A stretch of 64,000 bases of DNA from Cylindrobasidium torrendii FP15055 ss-10 (GCA_000934385.1 KN880431.1:124001-188000), one strand, 5' to 3'. Shown: positions 24,143 through 36,144, counted from the stretch's first letter. Notes: generated from the letters alone by a model not told the origin. Made by a program: numbers and translations.

Positions 24143-24941
24143 ATGCCTCCCCGAGCGAACAACAAGCGCAAGAAAGCGAACGACGATGAGGAGGAAGACT
24201 TTCACTTTTCGTCTCAGGATTCCTTTGGCAGCGACGACCATCAGTGAGGACCTCATCCGCCTGTCAAGGACGCGGCTGACGAACCCGTAGGCTTCAGCAA
24301 GAATTAGCAAAGCAGTTTCTAGGTGTGTGACGACCCCACCATACAGAACACTCAAACCAACACGCTCGTAGTGGCGAAAGAGAAAAAGAAGAAGGAAAAG
24401 GAAAAGAAGTTTTTGGCGGCAGCGGCCAAGCATTTGGCCAAAGAGGTGCGCCCAGCAGGAAACCTGTTGATCCCTTCCTTACCCATCGCCAGAAAGATGA
24501 AACTACAAGCGTCTTGCAGGCGCTGCATGCAGAGCTGTGCGTACCCTCCTTTCCCGCTGTGTGTCACGTCTGAAGGAGGCTTATAGCAACGACGAGTACC
24601 ACAAATTTGTTATGGAGCATTCAGCCATAGACGACCATATACGAAAGATCTTGGAAGGAATTCGAGAGGAATACGAGAAGATGGCTGTGCGTGCCCTTGT
24701 ACTTTTGTTTGCGTTCGTGAACCTGACAGACATGGTGAAATAAGGCACTGGCTGAGAAGCGGCATCGTGTGAATGAAAAGTCGAACGCTGCGCGGGAGGC
24801 TGCACATATCAGAGCTATCAGCAAAGTGCGGCAGGCGTGTATCGGTAAGTCGTCCGCGTCAATGCCCAGTTGCAGAACATACATCTGATCAATGGATTAG
24901 AAACTCAGTCAATGATTGAGCATATACAGTCAAACAAGTAG
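24143..24941 (+). CDS. Small coiled-coil protein of unknown function
   Basis: Seven exons: 24143..24243, 24291..24322, 24372..24445, 24493..24536, 24587..24686, 24745..24844, 24901..24941 (163 aa). The start MPPRANNKRKKANDDEEEDF is basic then acidic, suggesting a nuclear protein. It continues as long charged helices: VAKEKKKKEKEKKFLAAAAK, DEYHKFVMEHSAIDDHIRKI and LEGIREEYEKM, ending ETQSMIEHIQSNK. No known domain was recognised. The exon chain is supported by phase consistency and by clean CTNA branch sites. It sits between the SET and Myb genes with short spacers. Confidence 0.62.
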
Positions 24942-25110
24942 CTTCGTTGCGAATGGTTTTGGTCATACCTTGGACTGGACATGTACGAGTATCATAAAGG
25001 AATGGAACCTGGGCGCCTCGGATTGTAGAACGAGAATCCAAGTTTGCTCTCATCGCACCAGATTTCGTTGTCCATGACGTGTTAATTCAACACCGTACAA
25101 CGTAGTCACT

Positions 25111-26084
25111 TTATCCTAGTCCAAACTTCTTGAGCTTCGCCAAATACTTCTGAACCCGACTTGCGACCTGCCGTGGCGTCCGCCGTCCACCCATTGCCAA
25201 CGAAATCATCTTCCATCTATTCTTCTGACCGTCTGGATATTGCTCCAGGAGACGCTCCAGAAGGTTTTGCTCTGATTCCGACCAAGATTGGTTAAACGTC
25301 CCAGAGCGAGGTTTGTTAGACGCAGACGGGGTCGGTGTTGGTGGAGGAGTGGCCTTTGTTGCATACGGATGCGGGGATTTTGTGGCATATGCAGGAACGG
25401 ACTTTGTGGCATGAGAGGGTTGAGGTATTTTGCAGGACTCAGCGGGGCGTACTCCGGGATTGGGGGACGGCTCCCGCTTGCGTTTCTTCTTGGAAGGCAG
25501 TGGTAGTGGCTGCGGAGATGGGGCTCGGGGAGGTGGTAGACTCGGCATCGTGTCCCTCGCATCGTCGAGGTCGATATCAACATCTTCAGCCTCGTCCCCG
25601 GGATGGTGCGACAGGTAGGAAATCACCGTTCGACCTCCACCTTCAGCTGGCTGCCGGTCAGACCGTAATCTTGGAGGTTGCACCGGGGCGGGATCCCATT
25701 CGAGATCCCATTTTTCAAAGAAAGGAATGAGCAGCGCCGCTTTTGCGTTATGCACAAATTCGGAGAGTGGACGAGGGCTCGGTGCGCGTGGAGGCTTGGT
25801 GGACTGGATGCCGAAAAATGGTGCACAATCTCTGCCATTGAAACCGGACCAATCCCACGGGATAGAGGGTGGGGATACAGGTAAAGGGCTAAGAGAAAAG
25901 TCTTCGCCGTTGAGGGGGTCGGCTTTCAGGCGCTGGAGCTTCTGGATGTCCGTATTGGTTTGGGCGAGCAACGCTCGTTGGGTATTGATCCACTCATCGA
26001 GCAGTGCGAGGCTGATTGAAAATTTAATTGCAGAGCTCGACGCCGACAGCAGGACACGCACGTCTGCTCGCGGCTGCTCGTCAT
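25111..26084 (-). CDS. Myb/SANT protein, ZZZ3-like
   Basis: Putative chromatin-associated protein. Exons: 26062..26084 and 25111..26011 (307 aa). The true start appears to be MTSSREQ, joined across a 50-nt intron to LALLDEWINTQRALLAQ; an upstream Met in another frame is less likely. The N-terminus is a helix with a short coiled coil, followed by a proline-rich, acidic middle (DVDIDLDDARD, then KKKRKREPSP as a likely nuclear signal). The C-terminal Myb/SANT repeat reads WSESEQNLLERLLEQYP, RWKMISLAMG and RTPRQVASRVQKYLAKL, very like the Myb domain of animal ZZZ3 of the ATAC acetyltransferase complex. The ZZ zinc finger of ZZZ3 is absent; the protein ends at KKFGLG. The link to a histone acetyltransferase is inferred. 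Confidence 0.75.
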
Positions 26085-27288
26085 TGTGCCGGTTCAAGAT
26101 TTTGAGTTGCATTACTCAAAAGTTGCTGATCGCATCAGAGCTATGATCGCCGAATTTCAATTTTCGGCATGTGCGGCTTGCAGCTTCCCAAGTTCCAACA
26201 ACATTCATTGCATATCTGCAAGTCGTACAACAGCCTCAGATTTTCCCGGTGCTCAATATCCACTGCCGTGAGACTACTCCATACGCTAGAAGTAGCGGCA
26301 AGGTAACTTTGATAGCACTCGACATATTTGACCTATACTTGGGAAGTTGTCGGGATAATTTCCAGTCCCATGGACTGCAGAAGACAGATGTGTCCCCGAA
26401 ATCAAGAGCATTATTCCATAACGTATAATGGACAGGAGGAACACACCAAGGGCTCCTGGGATCGGACTCTGAAAGCAATGATAACTAGAGTCTAGGGTGC
26501 TCGACTCTATGTGCAGCGTGCTGCGCAATGTCTTATGTTGGAGCAACTTGACATTGAACCTTCCATCGTTTGACACTAACTTGCGACTAGAGCAAGCACG
26601 CTGCATCACAGATGCCACTCGAGGGCTATGTCATTTGTGGGATTGAACGATCGACTACGGTCCACTAGTGCTGCTGCACTCGCCCCAATGCATTGTCCGT
26701 GTTGCTCTGTCTAACAGGGTGAATTCACGGCGTCCTTATCCGACTCGCGGGCTCTGGAAAGCGCTTGCCACTGCGCACATGCTCTACCGCAGTGGGTTTC
26801 ATTCCCTACGCGAGCGACCGAGAGACCGTGGAATGAATGGAATGCAAGTAGATGGTACTTAGACTACCTTAGTCTCACTCTGCCGATACCCTTGAATGTA
26901 GTAGTTATAGCAGCGCAGCGGCCAGGACGGCGAATTGATACAGACAGCCGAAGGAATCAACCGAGATAAGTTAAACGAGCACCCTACGCTCCATCTTTAT
27001 GATATTCCAAGTGGGAAGGACCCAAATTAGCTACACACGATATATGGAAGTACAGCGCGAAAACAATCTACAAGTCCGAGGGGGGATTGTGATGCAAAAG
27101 GAGTGTGGATTGCCCGTACGCAAGGTCGGGGACAAGGCCGGGAATCTATATACGCCATTGCGATACTCGATATTGCACAGCGATGTTCTATTTAATGCTG
27201 AGGTATGAGGCAGAGATATGATGAATGTATGGCGAGGGGGGGAATTGATAGCTAATCCAGAGCAACGGAGAATAAAAAAAGCAAGAAA
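26085..27288. other. Myb-FLC intergenic region
   Basis: 1.2 kb without a convincing gene. Short open frames lack motifs and splice support. It contains the Myb promoter and, from about 27.2 kb, the 3' flank of the FLC gene. No repeat was seen. Confidence 0.5.
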
Positions 27289-29409
27289 TCAGCGCCTCGG
27301 TGGGCGAGAACTGTCCAAGGGGGAAAGGGGAGATGAGGGCTCCGGTGAGTGCATGGAGGGCGACGTCGAGTGTCGGTGGTACGAAGAGTGTCCATCGGCC
27401 GTTTCGACATCGTATGCGTTGTATTGCGTTGGCGGGGAATCAGACTTCTTCTTCTCGACCATGTCCTCCACCGTGGAATTATGCAAGGTGTTGTCGGGCG
27501 AATCCTTGCGGCGTCGCCATAATCGACTGATACCGGAGTGAATGATGAGGTTGAGAATCACAATCAACACGGTCACGCTGAAAACAACCGCCATAACCAT
27601 CCCGATTACAACCCGAGGTATCGGCTGGATCCCTAGACGTTCAAGGAATGGGATGAGAAGACCGGTACAAACGAGTCGAATGATAGCCAGGAAGGACATG
27701 AAGACATCTGCGCCGCGTGTGTGATTTGGCCGGAAGACGAGGGTTGAGACCACCAATGTCAATTCGACCACAAGGAGTCCAATGATTTGAGCGAGACCAC
27801 TCCCGTGCCCGAATGACAGGAACAACGCACGAACAACAAACGCCGCGAGTTGGAAGCCGAAGAAAAAGTACCGGCTCTGGCGGAATTGAGCGTAGAGGGG
27901 ACCATAGGCAGCGAGCACCTCTGGGCGCGAAAAGAGGGTATCCTTTCCCGATCGACCAGCCTCACGCATGACGACAAAGCTTGCGAAGCCAAGCCCTCCA
28001 AGAGCGACAATGAACGTCACAACCGACAGAAGGACAGATACCCAAGAGTCCTTCAGCGTCCATTGGAAGAACGCAAAAATGAGGACAGGCGGCACGGTGA
28101 TTAGTGCCTAAAATTGGGGTTAGTTGCGCATAGGATGTCATAGAGTTGGAGTGCGTACCAGCCTGAGGCTCCACCCACGAACGTATGCTGGGTATCGTGC
28201 GCGCAGCTCGGCACCTCGATTTTGGTTCTTGCGTGAATATGCCAAGATGCCGACAAAAATCAAAGCATAAATCGCTAGCACAATGGCCCAAAAGCATAGG
28301 AAACACAGGAAGATGGTCATGAAGGCATTTGCCGACGCGATGTTGAGTGTGTTGACATATGTCGGAATGCCAGCATCGAGGATGTTGGCCGAATTGGACG
28401 TTACGGTCGCCACTGTCGCAGGGTCCGCGTCTTTAGCACCCCGACGCGTCAGAGTGTTGGCACTATTATCGTTGTACGGGCTCAGTCCGCGGTTGGTGAA
28501 TTCGATGGCAGAGGCGTCGCTCGAATTGGCCATGTGTCCTCCGGTGTGGTGGCGCATAGTATCGATCGACTGTTGGATGGTTTCAGACCGAATAAGGCCC
28601 AGAGACCAAGCAAAGTTGCGCGCGTAAGACCGGTACGCCAGAGGGTAGTTCAGGTTTAGGAATGCGGACGCCGCGATGGATTGATACAGATGGAGGAGGT
28701 CCAAGAGGCGGAATGGCAGCAAAGCCGTCGGGGCTAACGACTGCCAGGCTGCAGGACCAACCGCCGCGATAGCGACACCCGCCACCGCCCAGGAAACACT
28801 AGTTTGATACATTGACCAGCCGTTGGAAAGAGTTGCTTGCACGCATGCCTTCACGTCGCCGGTGCCGACCTCCGTCAGGACCAATTGAGCGTACCCCTCG
28901 AGATCGGGGACAACATAGGCAATACCAGGAATCTTGTTGCCAACGTCGACGCCGAGGTCTGGCAGAGAGAGGGTGTCCGAGCCGACGAAATTGTAGGTGG
29001 GGAGGGGACAAAGGGCACCACCGAGGATGTCGCAGAGATTGATGGTGACATTGACGGGCTTGATACCGTACACGTTGAGTAACAAATTGGCCGATACTTC
29101 CACATTTTCTTCCTGTAGATGGGATCAACAATGCCGCCAGGAGCAATGCGCAGAAGACGTACCACGGAGGCCGCGGAAACGTTGAAGAATATTGACTGGT
29201 TGCTGCTGAAGTAGGTGACATCGAATTGCTGGACTAGCAGCGATTCAGGCGGCTCGCAATAAGTTACTGAGGACGTGACTGCAAAATTGTGAGATCGTTG
29301 CTGCTGTGAAAGACAATGGTGACGCACAGAGAGTTTGTTCTCTGGCAAGAACAGATGCCACGGTCATAAGCAAAGTCGTCAAGAGGACTTCTCGCATCCT
29401 GGCGAGCAT
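27289..29409 (-). CDS. FLC/TRP-like membrane protein with ML-like ectodomain
   Basis: Member of the fungal flavin-carrier/TRP-like (Flc, Pkd2) family, implicated in calcium handling, FAD transport and cell-wall integrity. Exons: 29328..29409, 29163..29278, 28159..29112, 27289..28107 (656 aa). The signal peptide is MREVLLTTLLMTVASVLA; a second Met four codons upstream is the annotated start. The ML-like domain follows (TSSVTYCEPPESLLVQQFDV, NVYGIKPVNVTINLCDILGG, CPLPTYNF, KIPGIAYVVPDLEGYA). About nine hydrophobic helices make up the TRP-like region (VAGVAIAAVGPAAW, FLCFLCFWAIVLAIYALIF, QIIGLLVVELTLVVSTLVF, VIGMVMAVVFSVTVLIVILN). A Ser/Pro-rich cytosolic tail has a short basic segment (RLWRRRKDS). 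FAD transport is not provable from sequence. Confidence 0.88.
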
Positions 29410-29980
29410 GTCTAGTCGTAAGCGGGAGGAGGTGGTGATGGTAGGAAGGCAAGCGAGGCGGAGGACGCCGAGTAGGGACAGCGCTGGAAACAAAAGATGA
29501 GTGAACAATGGACCGACCAGTCAGGGCGGCTTACGAAGTAGTTATTGTTCTCTAGGTTGATGCGCAGGGCAGAGATAGGCTGTGCTGGCGGGGGTTCAAC
29601 AACGCGTGTACAGCGTTCTGGATTGCCAGAGCGTCGATGGAAACGACGACAGCGCGGAGGCACAGTCAAAGGATCGCTCCACCAAGTAAAAGTATAAGTA
29701 GCCTGTAAATGATTTCCCGAATCCAAGCCTCGCCAAAGCCGACCGGCACAGCGGCCAAGACACGTGGTGCAATGCAGGTTGCCTTTGTTAGCCATTATGC
29801 TCGTCGATAAATATTTTATGTACTTCGTCTCGTAACACTATTCGTCGGACATTATACTGGTGTACGAGCAGCTCATTGTGTCAAACCGCCGCCACTGATT
29901 GCCGCTCTGCCGATCGATGATCCTCCGCCATTGCATTCCGGTTTTGCGCGGCGCTCTGCACCACGCTCAGCTTGACCAAC
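29410..29980. promoter_or_regulatory. Divergent intergenic region, FLC and ATP5 genes
   Basis: 570 bp between divergent starts. The FLC reading frame stays open upstream to a Met at 29508 that would add a second hydrophobic segment; I treat this as 5' UTR. No other gene was seen. Confidence 0.4.
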
Positions 29981-30701
29981 ATGTTTGCCGCCCGCGCAGT
30001 GAGAACCGCTCCTGGCTTCGGCCGTCGTGCCGCGTCGGCCATTGCTCTCAAATACTCCAATGCCCTCTTCGGCGCAGCGCTCTCCAAGTCTCCCCAAACT
30101 CTCACCAAGATCCAGACGGAGCTGGCCGCTGTATCCGCCGCTATTGCTCAGGACGCCAAGGTCTCTGCATTCGTCGCCAACCCGACTCTTTCTGCGAACG
30201 AGCGTGCAGCCGGACTTGCCTCGCTCTATTCGACCTTGGAATCTAAGAAGACTCCAGTTTCCGAAATCACCAAGAACCTGCTCTTGGTCCTCTCTCAAAA
30301 CGGACGTCTCGGGGAGGCTCCCGGTGTCATCGAGGGATTCAACGAGCTTGTAGCGGCGCACAACGGCGAACTCACGGTTACTGTCACTTCCGCGGCACCT
30401 CTTCCTCGCGATGTTCAGACACGTCTCGAGACTACCCTCAAGCAGTCCGAGACCGCGAAGCAGGCCAAGTCGGTCAAGATTGTTAACAAGGTGCGATTCA
30501 TTGCGAATGATTGACCGCAAGACTCAAAACGAGTAGGTGAACCCAACCGTCCTCGGTGGCCTCATCGTGGACTTTGGTGACAAGACTGTTGATCTGAGCG
30601 TCCAATCCCGCATCACCAAGCTCAACTCTGTCCTCACGCGTGCGTTACCAGATTCGCATGCACGCCCTCTCCCACTGAAACTTTCTTTAGAATCCGTATG
30701 A
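29981..30701 (+). CDS. ATP5: ATP synthase subunit 5 (OSCP)
   Basis: Peripheral-stalk subunit joining F1 and Fo of mitochondrial ATP synthase. Exons: 29981..30490, 30537..30639, 30691..30701 (207 aa). The presequence is MFAARAVRTAPGFGRRAASA. The body has the OSCP pattern: ALKYSNALFGAALSKS, SANERAAGLASLY, NLLLVLSQNGRLGEAPGVIE, and near the end NPTVLGGLIVDFGDKTVDLS, the most conserved motif of the delta/OSCP family. The last exon is 11 nt and supplies the final residues of LTQSV plus stop. Gene length matches the family. Confidence 0.95.
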
Positions 30702-31700
30702 GCTGTTGTTGTGTCGTTAGAGGTATAAACGCAATCAATACCATTCCCTGCCACATGTCGCCCCATCCTCAATGTATCACTTGCGAAACTCGGAATTGTC
30801 GCAACTCACTGTACGGATAGCTCGCCTAGGCATAGTAACAGTGAAGGGTATGCGGCAATTAAGGCATCGCATTGTGATGTTGAGGAAATTGCAACTAGAG
30901 GAAGATTGGTGTCTTGTGTCGAGGCCAGCACGAGGCGATGTGCTATGGTGTGAGATTGTTAGATGGTTTACTGAACGTGAGTCTACGGGTTCACAGTTCC
31001 CTCTTTGTGTTCCTCTGTAGCTTTCCAATCAGCCCCCATCAACGATGCGCTTGCGGCGCTTGTTTACTGTGACCTCTAGTGAGATTTTCCCTGCGGCCAT
31101 GGCTGCGTATTCAAATTCGATGTTGATTGCACTCCGTTGGGAGTGCTCAGTGTATACAGGATCCCTCATTTTCATTGGCGACAGCGCCGCGCTGGCCAGC
31201 CTGCACTGAAAGCATGCAAAATCAAGACACACGAGACGCCCATTTATTGAGCAGCTGCCTGTCAACGTTCGATACGGTGTACACTTCCGACTGGATGCGC
31301 ATGTTAACGCTGTGTCCTCGTCCGAGTCGTTCCCTGACCTACCCATCCTCTCTCCAAAACAGCGTGATGCCTTGAATTCCCGGGTCAGCCTCGGATTCTC
31401 GGCTCAAATGAGGAACGAACCGTGCTGAGTCGCATCTGTACCGAGCAAACGTCGGCCCCGGGCCTAACGGGAAACTTCACATCTTCATGTCCACTCCAAT
31501 ACCTCCGCCACCGCCACCACCACGTCGCTTCCTCTTTGTGCGGCCTGTGCGCTTGAATTCCTGCACAGATTCGCTTTGTGTGTCTTAGCTATGTGAAGCA
31601 GATGTTCCTAATCGTACGCCAATCAGGTCGGCACATAAAAGCGAGATCTCAGAAACGCACTAGTCCAAGCCAGCTTGTGCCCCCGCCGTTATACCCACCT
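30702..31700. other. ATP5-ICMT intergenic region
   Basis: 1 kb without a confident gene. Minus-strand open stretches at 31029..31346 and around 31487..31562 (GRTKRKRRGGGGGG) look partly protein-like, but I could not join them with valid splice sites, so no CDS is called. Confidence 0.4.
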
Positions 31701-32506
31701 ATGTGTATAGCTAAGATCCCCTTCATCTTATTCGCCATGGCTGGTCTCCAGGTCACTGTGACACCACCCAATCCACCCCCCAAGCATGAAGAAGAGGCGC
31801 CGTCGAGCCAGTTAGAGGTCATCATCAAGCAGAGGTTGGGGGCCTACGTCGTCAAAGTGGGTTTCCCACAAGTAAGCACCATAGATTCTGACTCTATGCA
31901 GACCGTCTGCTGGCTTGCAGCAACAGCTGAGATCGCAGCCATCGTCGCATCGACGTTCCCCGATGCATCCTCGTCGACCGTTGTCCTCCGAGGTCTGGTT
32001 GTTTCCGGAAGCGCAACAGACATCCAGATCTCGTGGCTCTTCATAGTTGGAGTGTCTCTCACAATGATTGGAGGCTACATTCGGTATAGCTGCTATCGCG
32101 AGCTAGGCAGTCTCTTCACTTTCGAAATGGCCATCCTCGACAACCACCGACTGGTTCAAAGCGGTCCGTACGCGTACGTCCGCCATCCCGGATATCTTGG
32201 CGTACTCTGCACCGTCAGTGGTGTGATTTGTTGGCATGCATCGAGCGTGAGTGCTTTACATCCATTTGTGCCCATTCAACGGCATCTAACCGTTCACAGG
32301 GATCCTACGCGCGCGCATGCGGCGCCTTTGAGTCTCGAATATGGCAGGTGCTGATGTTGATTTACTGTATGCTAGTGTCTACGATTACTGTTGGTTTATT
32401 GAGTCGGATGCCGAAGGAGGACGATGCCTTGCGCAAACGCTTCCCAGGAGAATGGGAGGATTGGCAGCTGCAAGTACCATACAAATTACTTCCTTTTGTG
32501 TATTGA
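31701..32506 (+). CDS. STE14: Protein-S-isoprenylcysteine O-methyltransferase
   Basis: ER membrane enzyme that methylates the C-terminal prenylcysteine of CaaX proteins such as Ras, Rho and lipopeptide pheromones. Exons: 31701..31856, 31902..32246, 32300..32506 (235 aa). The N-terminus MCIAKIPFILFAMAGLQ is a membrane segment. The catalytic part shows ELGSLFTFEMAIL, then the signature GPYAYVRHPGYLG, and near the end the conserved acidic segment FPGEWEDW. Four to five hydrophobic segments fit the family. Intron 1 (31857..31901) is 45 nt and stopless, so retention would add 15 residues. In mushrooms the enzyme is required for mature mating pheromones (known biology). Confidence 0.9.
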
Positions 32507-32719
32507 AGATGAATACCTGTCATCGTTGTGTAAATGGGGCGCATGATGAAACGCACCACGTGATTTAATTGACGCGACAGTCGCGTGGAAAGTCAAAGTT
32601 GATCACTTCTTCCTGGTCGCCGTCAACATTCTTTGTGCGGCAGAATCCGTCTAGGGACCCGCAAAGGCCGCAAAGCACAGTCTTTCACTAGCGTTAGACA
32701 AGAGGAAAGGAGTTGAGAT

Positions 32720-34949
32720 ATGCAGGCAGAGTTGGGTGCGTCATAAACTGCCCTGTGAGCTACAAGTCGTGTTTACATCTTTCTAGATGCATCTCAGTCA
32801 GTGAATTGGTGCGATAACTCATCCAAATGACTTTCTACGCGTCTTATCCTCCTCAAGTCCTATATGCTCGCGCCAAGTTCCCGGAACGCGCATAAATGAC
32901 CACATCGACAATGGCTGCGTCGATGCTTCTTCAGCAGCATCGTCAAGTCAGCAGAGCACCTCGTCGGGGAAAACACCCAAATCCAGCGTCAAGCCACAAC
33001 TCGCATCCATCTTCCAACCCAAGCAGAAACCGCCACCGTCACATGAGCCAGTGACACCAACACCATCGGGCAGCTCTTCCAGCCTCAGAGGGAAGAAGCG
33101 TGCTCTGCCGGCAGAAACAACATCGAGTTTCAACGCTTCCAAGCGCACGAAACTTTCCGCACACGCACCGCTAGCGGAGAGAATGCGACCTACTCGACTG
33201 GAAGATTTCATAGGACACGAACACCTGACGAGCGCAAACTCTGTTTTCATGTCGGGCGCACGCAATGGTTCCCTGGGAAGCGTGATTTTTTGGGGTCCGC
33301 CTGGGTATGCATTGTCCTATGGAAGCTAGAGGGGATACCAACTGCTGCATAGGTGTGGCAAGACGACACTGGCTCGCTTATATGCGAAGCAAACCGACTC
33401 AGTTTTCAAGGAGCTAAGCGCTACAGAGGTCGGCATTAAAGAAGTAAAGGAGGTATTCGAAGGCGCCAAGAATACGTTCCAACTGACCCGCAGGTGCGCT
33501 TTCCGTTTCCCCAGACAGCGAGCCTCTGATCCAAAGATGATAAACTAGACGAACAGTGCTGTTCTTGGATGAGATACACCGCTTCAGTCGCTCCCAACAG
33601 GTGATAAATTTCCATATTATGACTACCCTTGTAGTTCTTACTGCAGCATAAAGGACGTTTTCCTTCCATTTGTAGAGCAAGGCCATATCCAGGTAGGCAA
33701 GTTCTGTAAAGGCTTCTATGGCATCAGCGCCTAACAGGCTCTCCAGCTCCTTGGCGCAACGACAGAGAACCCCTCTTTCAAGCTCACTGGTGCCCTTCTC
33801 AGCCGTTGTCGGTGCGCAATTTCAAAGTCATGTCCACGTAAGAGGCCATTGAAGAATGCTTGGTAGAGTCTTTGTGCTTGAACGTCTGAGCGACGAGGCT
33901 ATCGAGAAGATTGCCAAGCAGGCACTACAAAGACTGTCTTTCGAGCGCAATGGTGACCATGAACCCGATGTTTTCGAGATACCTTCATCTCCGACGCTGG
34001 GACCATCGACCCAGGGAAGCGACTTGCCAAGTCAGTCTGTAGAATCCGCCACCGCCACCGCCACTCCCCTGTTTCCCTCGTTCCCGCAGGTTACGGAAAA
34101 GGTTATCACTTCTCTTGCGTCGCTGGCAGCCGGGGATGCGCGTACCGCGCTGTCCCTTCTGGAGCTTGTCGTGAACGCGAATATGCCGGAAACTGAGCTC
34201 ATAGTCTCGATGCGCCAGTCTGTGTCAGTATCGTATGACCGCACTGGGGACAGTCACTATGACATGATTTCCGCGCTGCACAAGTCTGTTCGTGGAGGAC
34301 AGGGAAGTGCAGCGATGTACTGGCTCGCTCGTATGCTTGGACAGGGAGAAGATCCTCTTTTTATTGCGCGGCGCCTGGTTGTGTGCGCAAGCGAGGACAT
34401 TGGTCTGGCGGACCCTCAAGCGTTACCTCTGGTATGCCTTCCATCTGCGACGTCTGGCCAATGCTCAGTTGTACAGGCAGTAGCGGCATTTCAAGCATGC
34501 CAGGTTATTGGTATGCCAGAATGTAGAATCAATCTGGCACACATTGTTGCATATCTAAGCGAGGCGCCCAAATCGACACGCTCATATGAGGCATACAAAC
34601 GAGCTGAAGAGGCTGCAAAGGCAGATTCGACAGCACCTGTGCCCATGCAAGTTAGGAATGCCCCAACTAAATTGATGGGTGATTTAGGCTACGGAGAGGA
34701 CTATCATTACAACCCCAACTACATGTGCGTCGTGCAAGTGTTAGAATCTGAAGTGTCGTCTGACCCGTGTGCAGACATCCTGTCTCCAATGTGTATCTAC
34801 CTCCTCAATTCAACGGGCAGGTCTTTTTGCGTAAGGAAGGAGACACGGAAGGAAAAGAGTGGGATGAAGAAGCGTTGAAAGACTGGGAGGAAAGGGAGAA
34901 TGGGGGCATGCCATGGGAGGGCAGACACACTAGCTCGAGTCAGCCTTGA
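32720..34949 (+). CDS. MGS1: AAA+ ATPase MGS1/WRNIP1 with UBZ zinc finger
   Basis: Replication-stress ATPase of the RarA/WRNIP1 family acting at stalled forks with ubiquitinated PCNA. Exons: 32720..32735, 32787..32808, 32858..33304, 33353..33493, 33549..33600, 33654..33692, 33747..33811, 33867..34431, 34477..34724, 34775..34949 (589 aa). The first two exons are 16 and 22 nt and complete an N-terminal UBZ finger (CPICSRQVPGTRINDHIDNG plus Cys). The spacing after His is four residues instead of the usual three. The core has MRPTRLEDFIGHEHL, Walker A GPPGCGKTTL, Walker B LFLDEIHRFSRSQQ, sensor 1 GATTENPSF, and the C-terminal helical domain with GDARTALSLLE, YWLARMLGQGEDPLFIARR and EDIGLADP. Intron 8 (34432..34476) is 45 nt and stopless. 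Confidence 0.93.
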
Positions 34950-35177
34950 GGATACCGTTGTCCAGCTCACCGTATATATAATCGCTCAATATCTTGTTTA
35001 TATCGTACATGGCTACTAATCATATTGCATTGCATTTTTGCATCGACTACCAGATTATGCACGCTCTCACAAAGGCTTTTATTTCGGCGGGTCCAAGCAC
35101 GGGGCTCACAATTATGGACCAGTAACGGATCAAATGATCGAGGCCATGGCTTCCGCTTCCCTCTACTCCTCGACACA

Positions 35178-35982
35178 ATGAACCTCTTAGCCTCGGGCTG
35201 CCGACGCCCCACGCTGGTCAATTACACTCGACGATGGCTCAACACCACCAACTCTCCCTCAAATCCTTTCCCGTTTCCCAAGCAGCCCAACCCCTCCCCA
35301 CACGACATATTCCATCTTTCCCGCAATGCATCGCAGGCCGAAATCAAGAAACGATGTACGTCTCTCTCCCACCATTGCCTTGAGAATGAATCCCGGTTTC
35401 TCCTCTGCCTAAGCCGAATCGTCCTGCAAAGCCAGAGTGCAAGCAGAATCACCATATTGACGCACACGGCAGATTATGACCTCGTCCGCGTTTACCACCC
35501 AGACAAAGCAGCAGGCGGTGCAGAGACCTCTGCCGAGGACGCACATTCACGATTCCAAGCTATCGGACATGCATATGATGTCCTAAGAGGCAAGAAGCCG
35601 CCGGATACTATCATGGGGCGCGCAGCGGAGGCAGCCACCAGCGCAACAACCGCATCTAGACGAGCCGCGCACGTCCGTCGACACCGTGCGCTGTATGAGG
35701 GCGGACCCATAGACGATACGTGGAAAGATAGAATCATCATTGGAGGCGCATTTATCGTGCGTCTATGTTTCCATTGCACTATGATTATACTGACTTGGTT
35801 TGTAGGTTGTGGTAGCAGTGTCATATCAAGCAATGTCAATGCGACATTTGGCACTCGAGCAGGCTCGCGAAGCAAAATCAGTATTTGAATACGAGCGCAG
35901 GGAACGTCAACGAAAACGGGCGCGCGAGCGGGATCCAACTCTACAAGACGACCCTAGGCTCTCCATGAACGACGACACTTGA
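35178..35982 (+). CDS. J-domain (DnaJ-like) protein, probably mitochondrial
   Basis: Exons: 35178..35355, 35473..35756, 35806..35982 (212 aa). A presequence-like start (MNLLASGCRRPTLVNYTRRW) is followed by a J domain: PHDIFHLSRNASQAEIKKRYY, then DLVRVYHPDKAAGG with the catalytic HPD, and FQAIGHAYDVLRGK. After that comes one hydrophobic stretch (IIIGGAFIVVVAVSYQAM) that could span a membrane, and a charged C-terminal helix (EYERRERQRKRARER). This resembles small fungal inner-membrane J proteins. Intron 1 (117 nt) is unusually long for the window. The Hsp70 partner is not known. Confidence 0.82.
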
Positions 35983-36144
35983 CTGCCTACACATCTGCCA
36001 TCTGAATCATACAACTGTGTGTCAGCCTGGGACATTTTCGACAAGTGGTGATTTGAAGAGGTCGAAATAAGGTATCAAATCGTATAAAGGAATCTTAATT
36101 TACATCCAGAGTTATCCTACATGGTCCTGAGTCCACTGCTGTTT

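Noticed and set aside
26086..26112. Upstream Met (MQLKILNRHNDE) as start of the Myb gene
   Set aside because: A 50-nt intron with good GTGCGT/CAG borders joins MTSSREQ to LALLDEW; the longer reading requires translating that intron.
29873..30520. 215-codon minus-strand frame over ATP5
   Set aside because: Mirror of the ATP5 exon; the Gly/Arg-rich composition is typical of an antisense frame.
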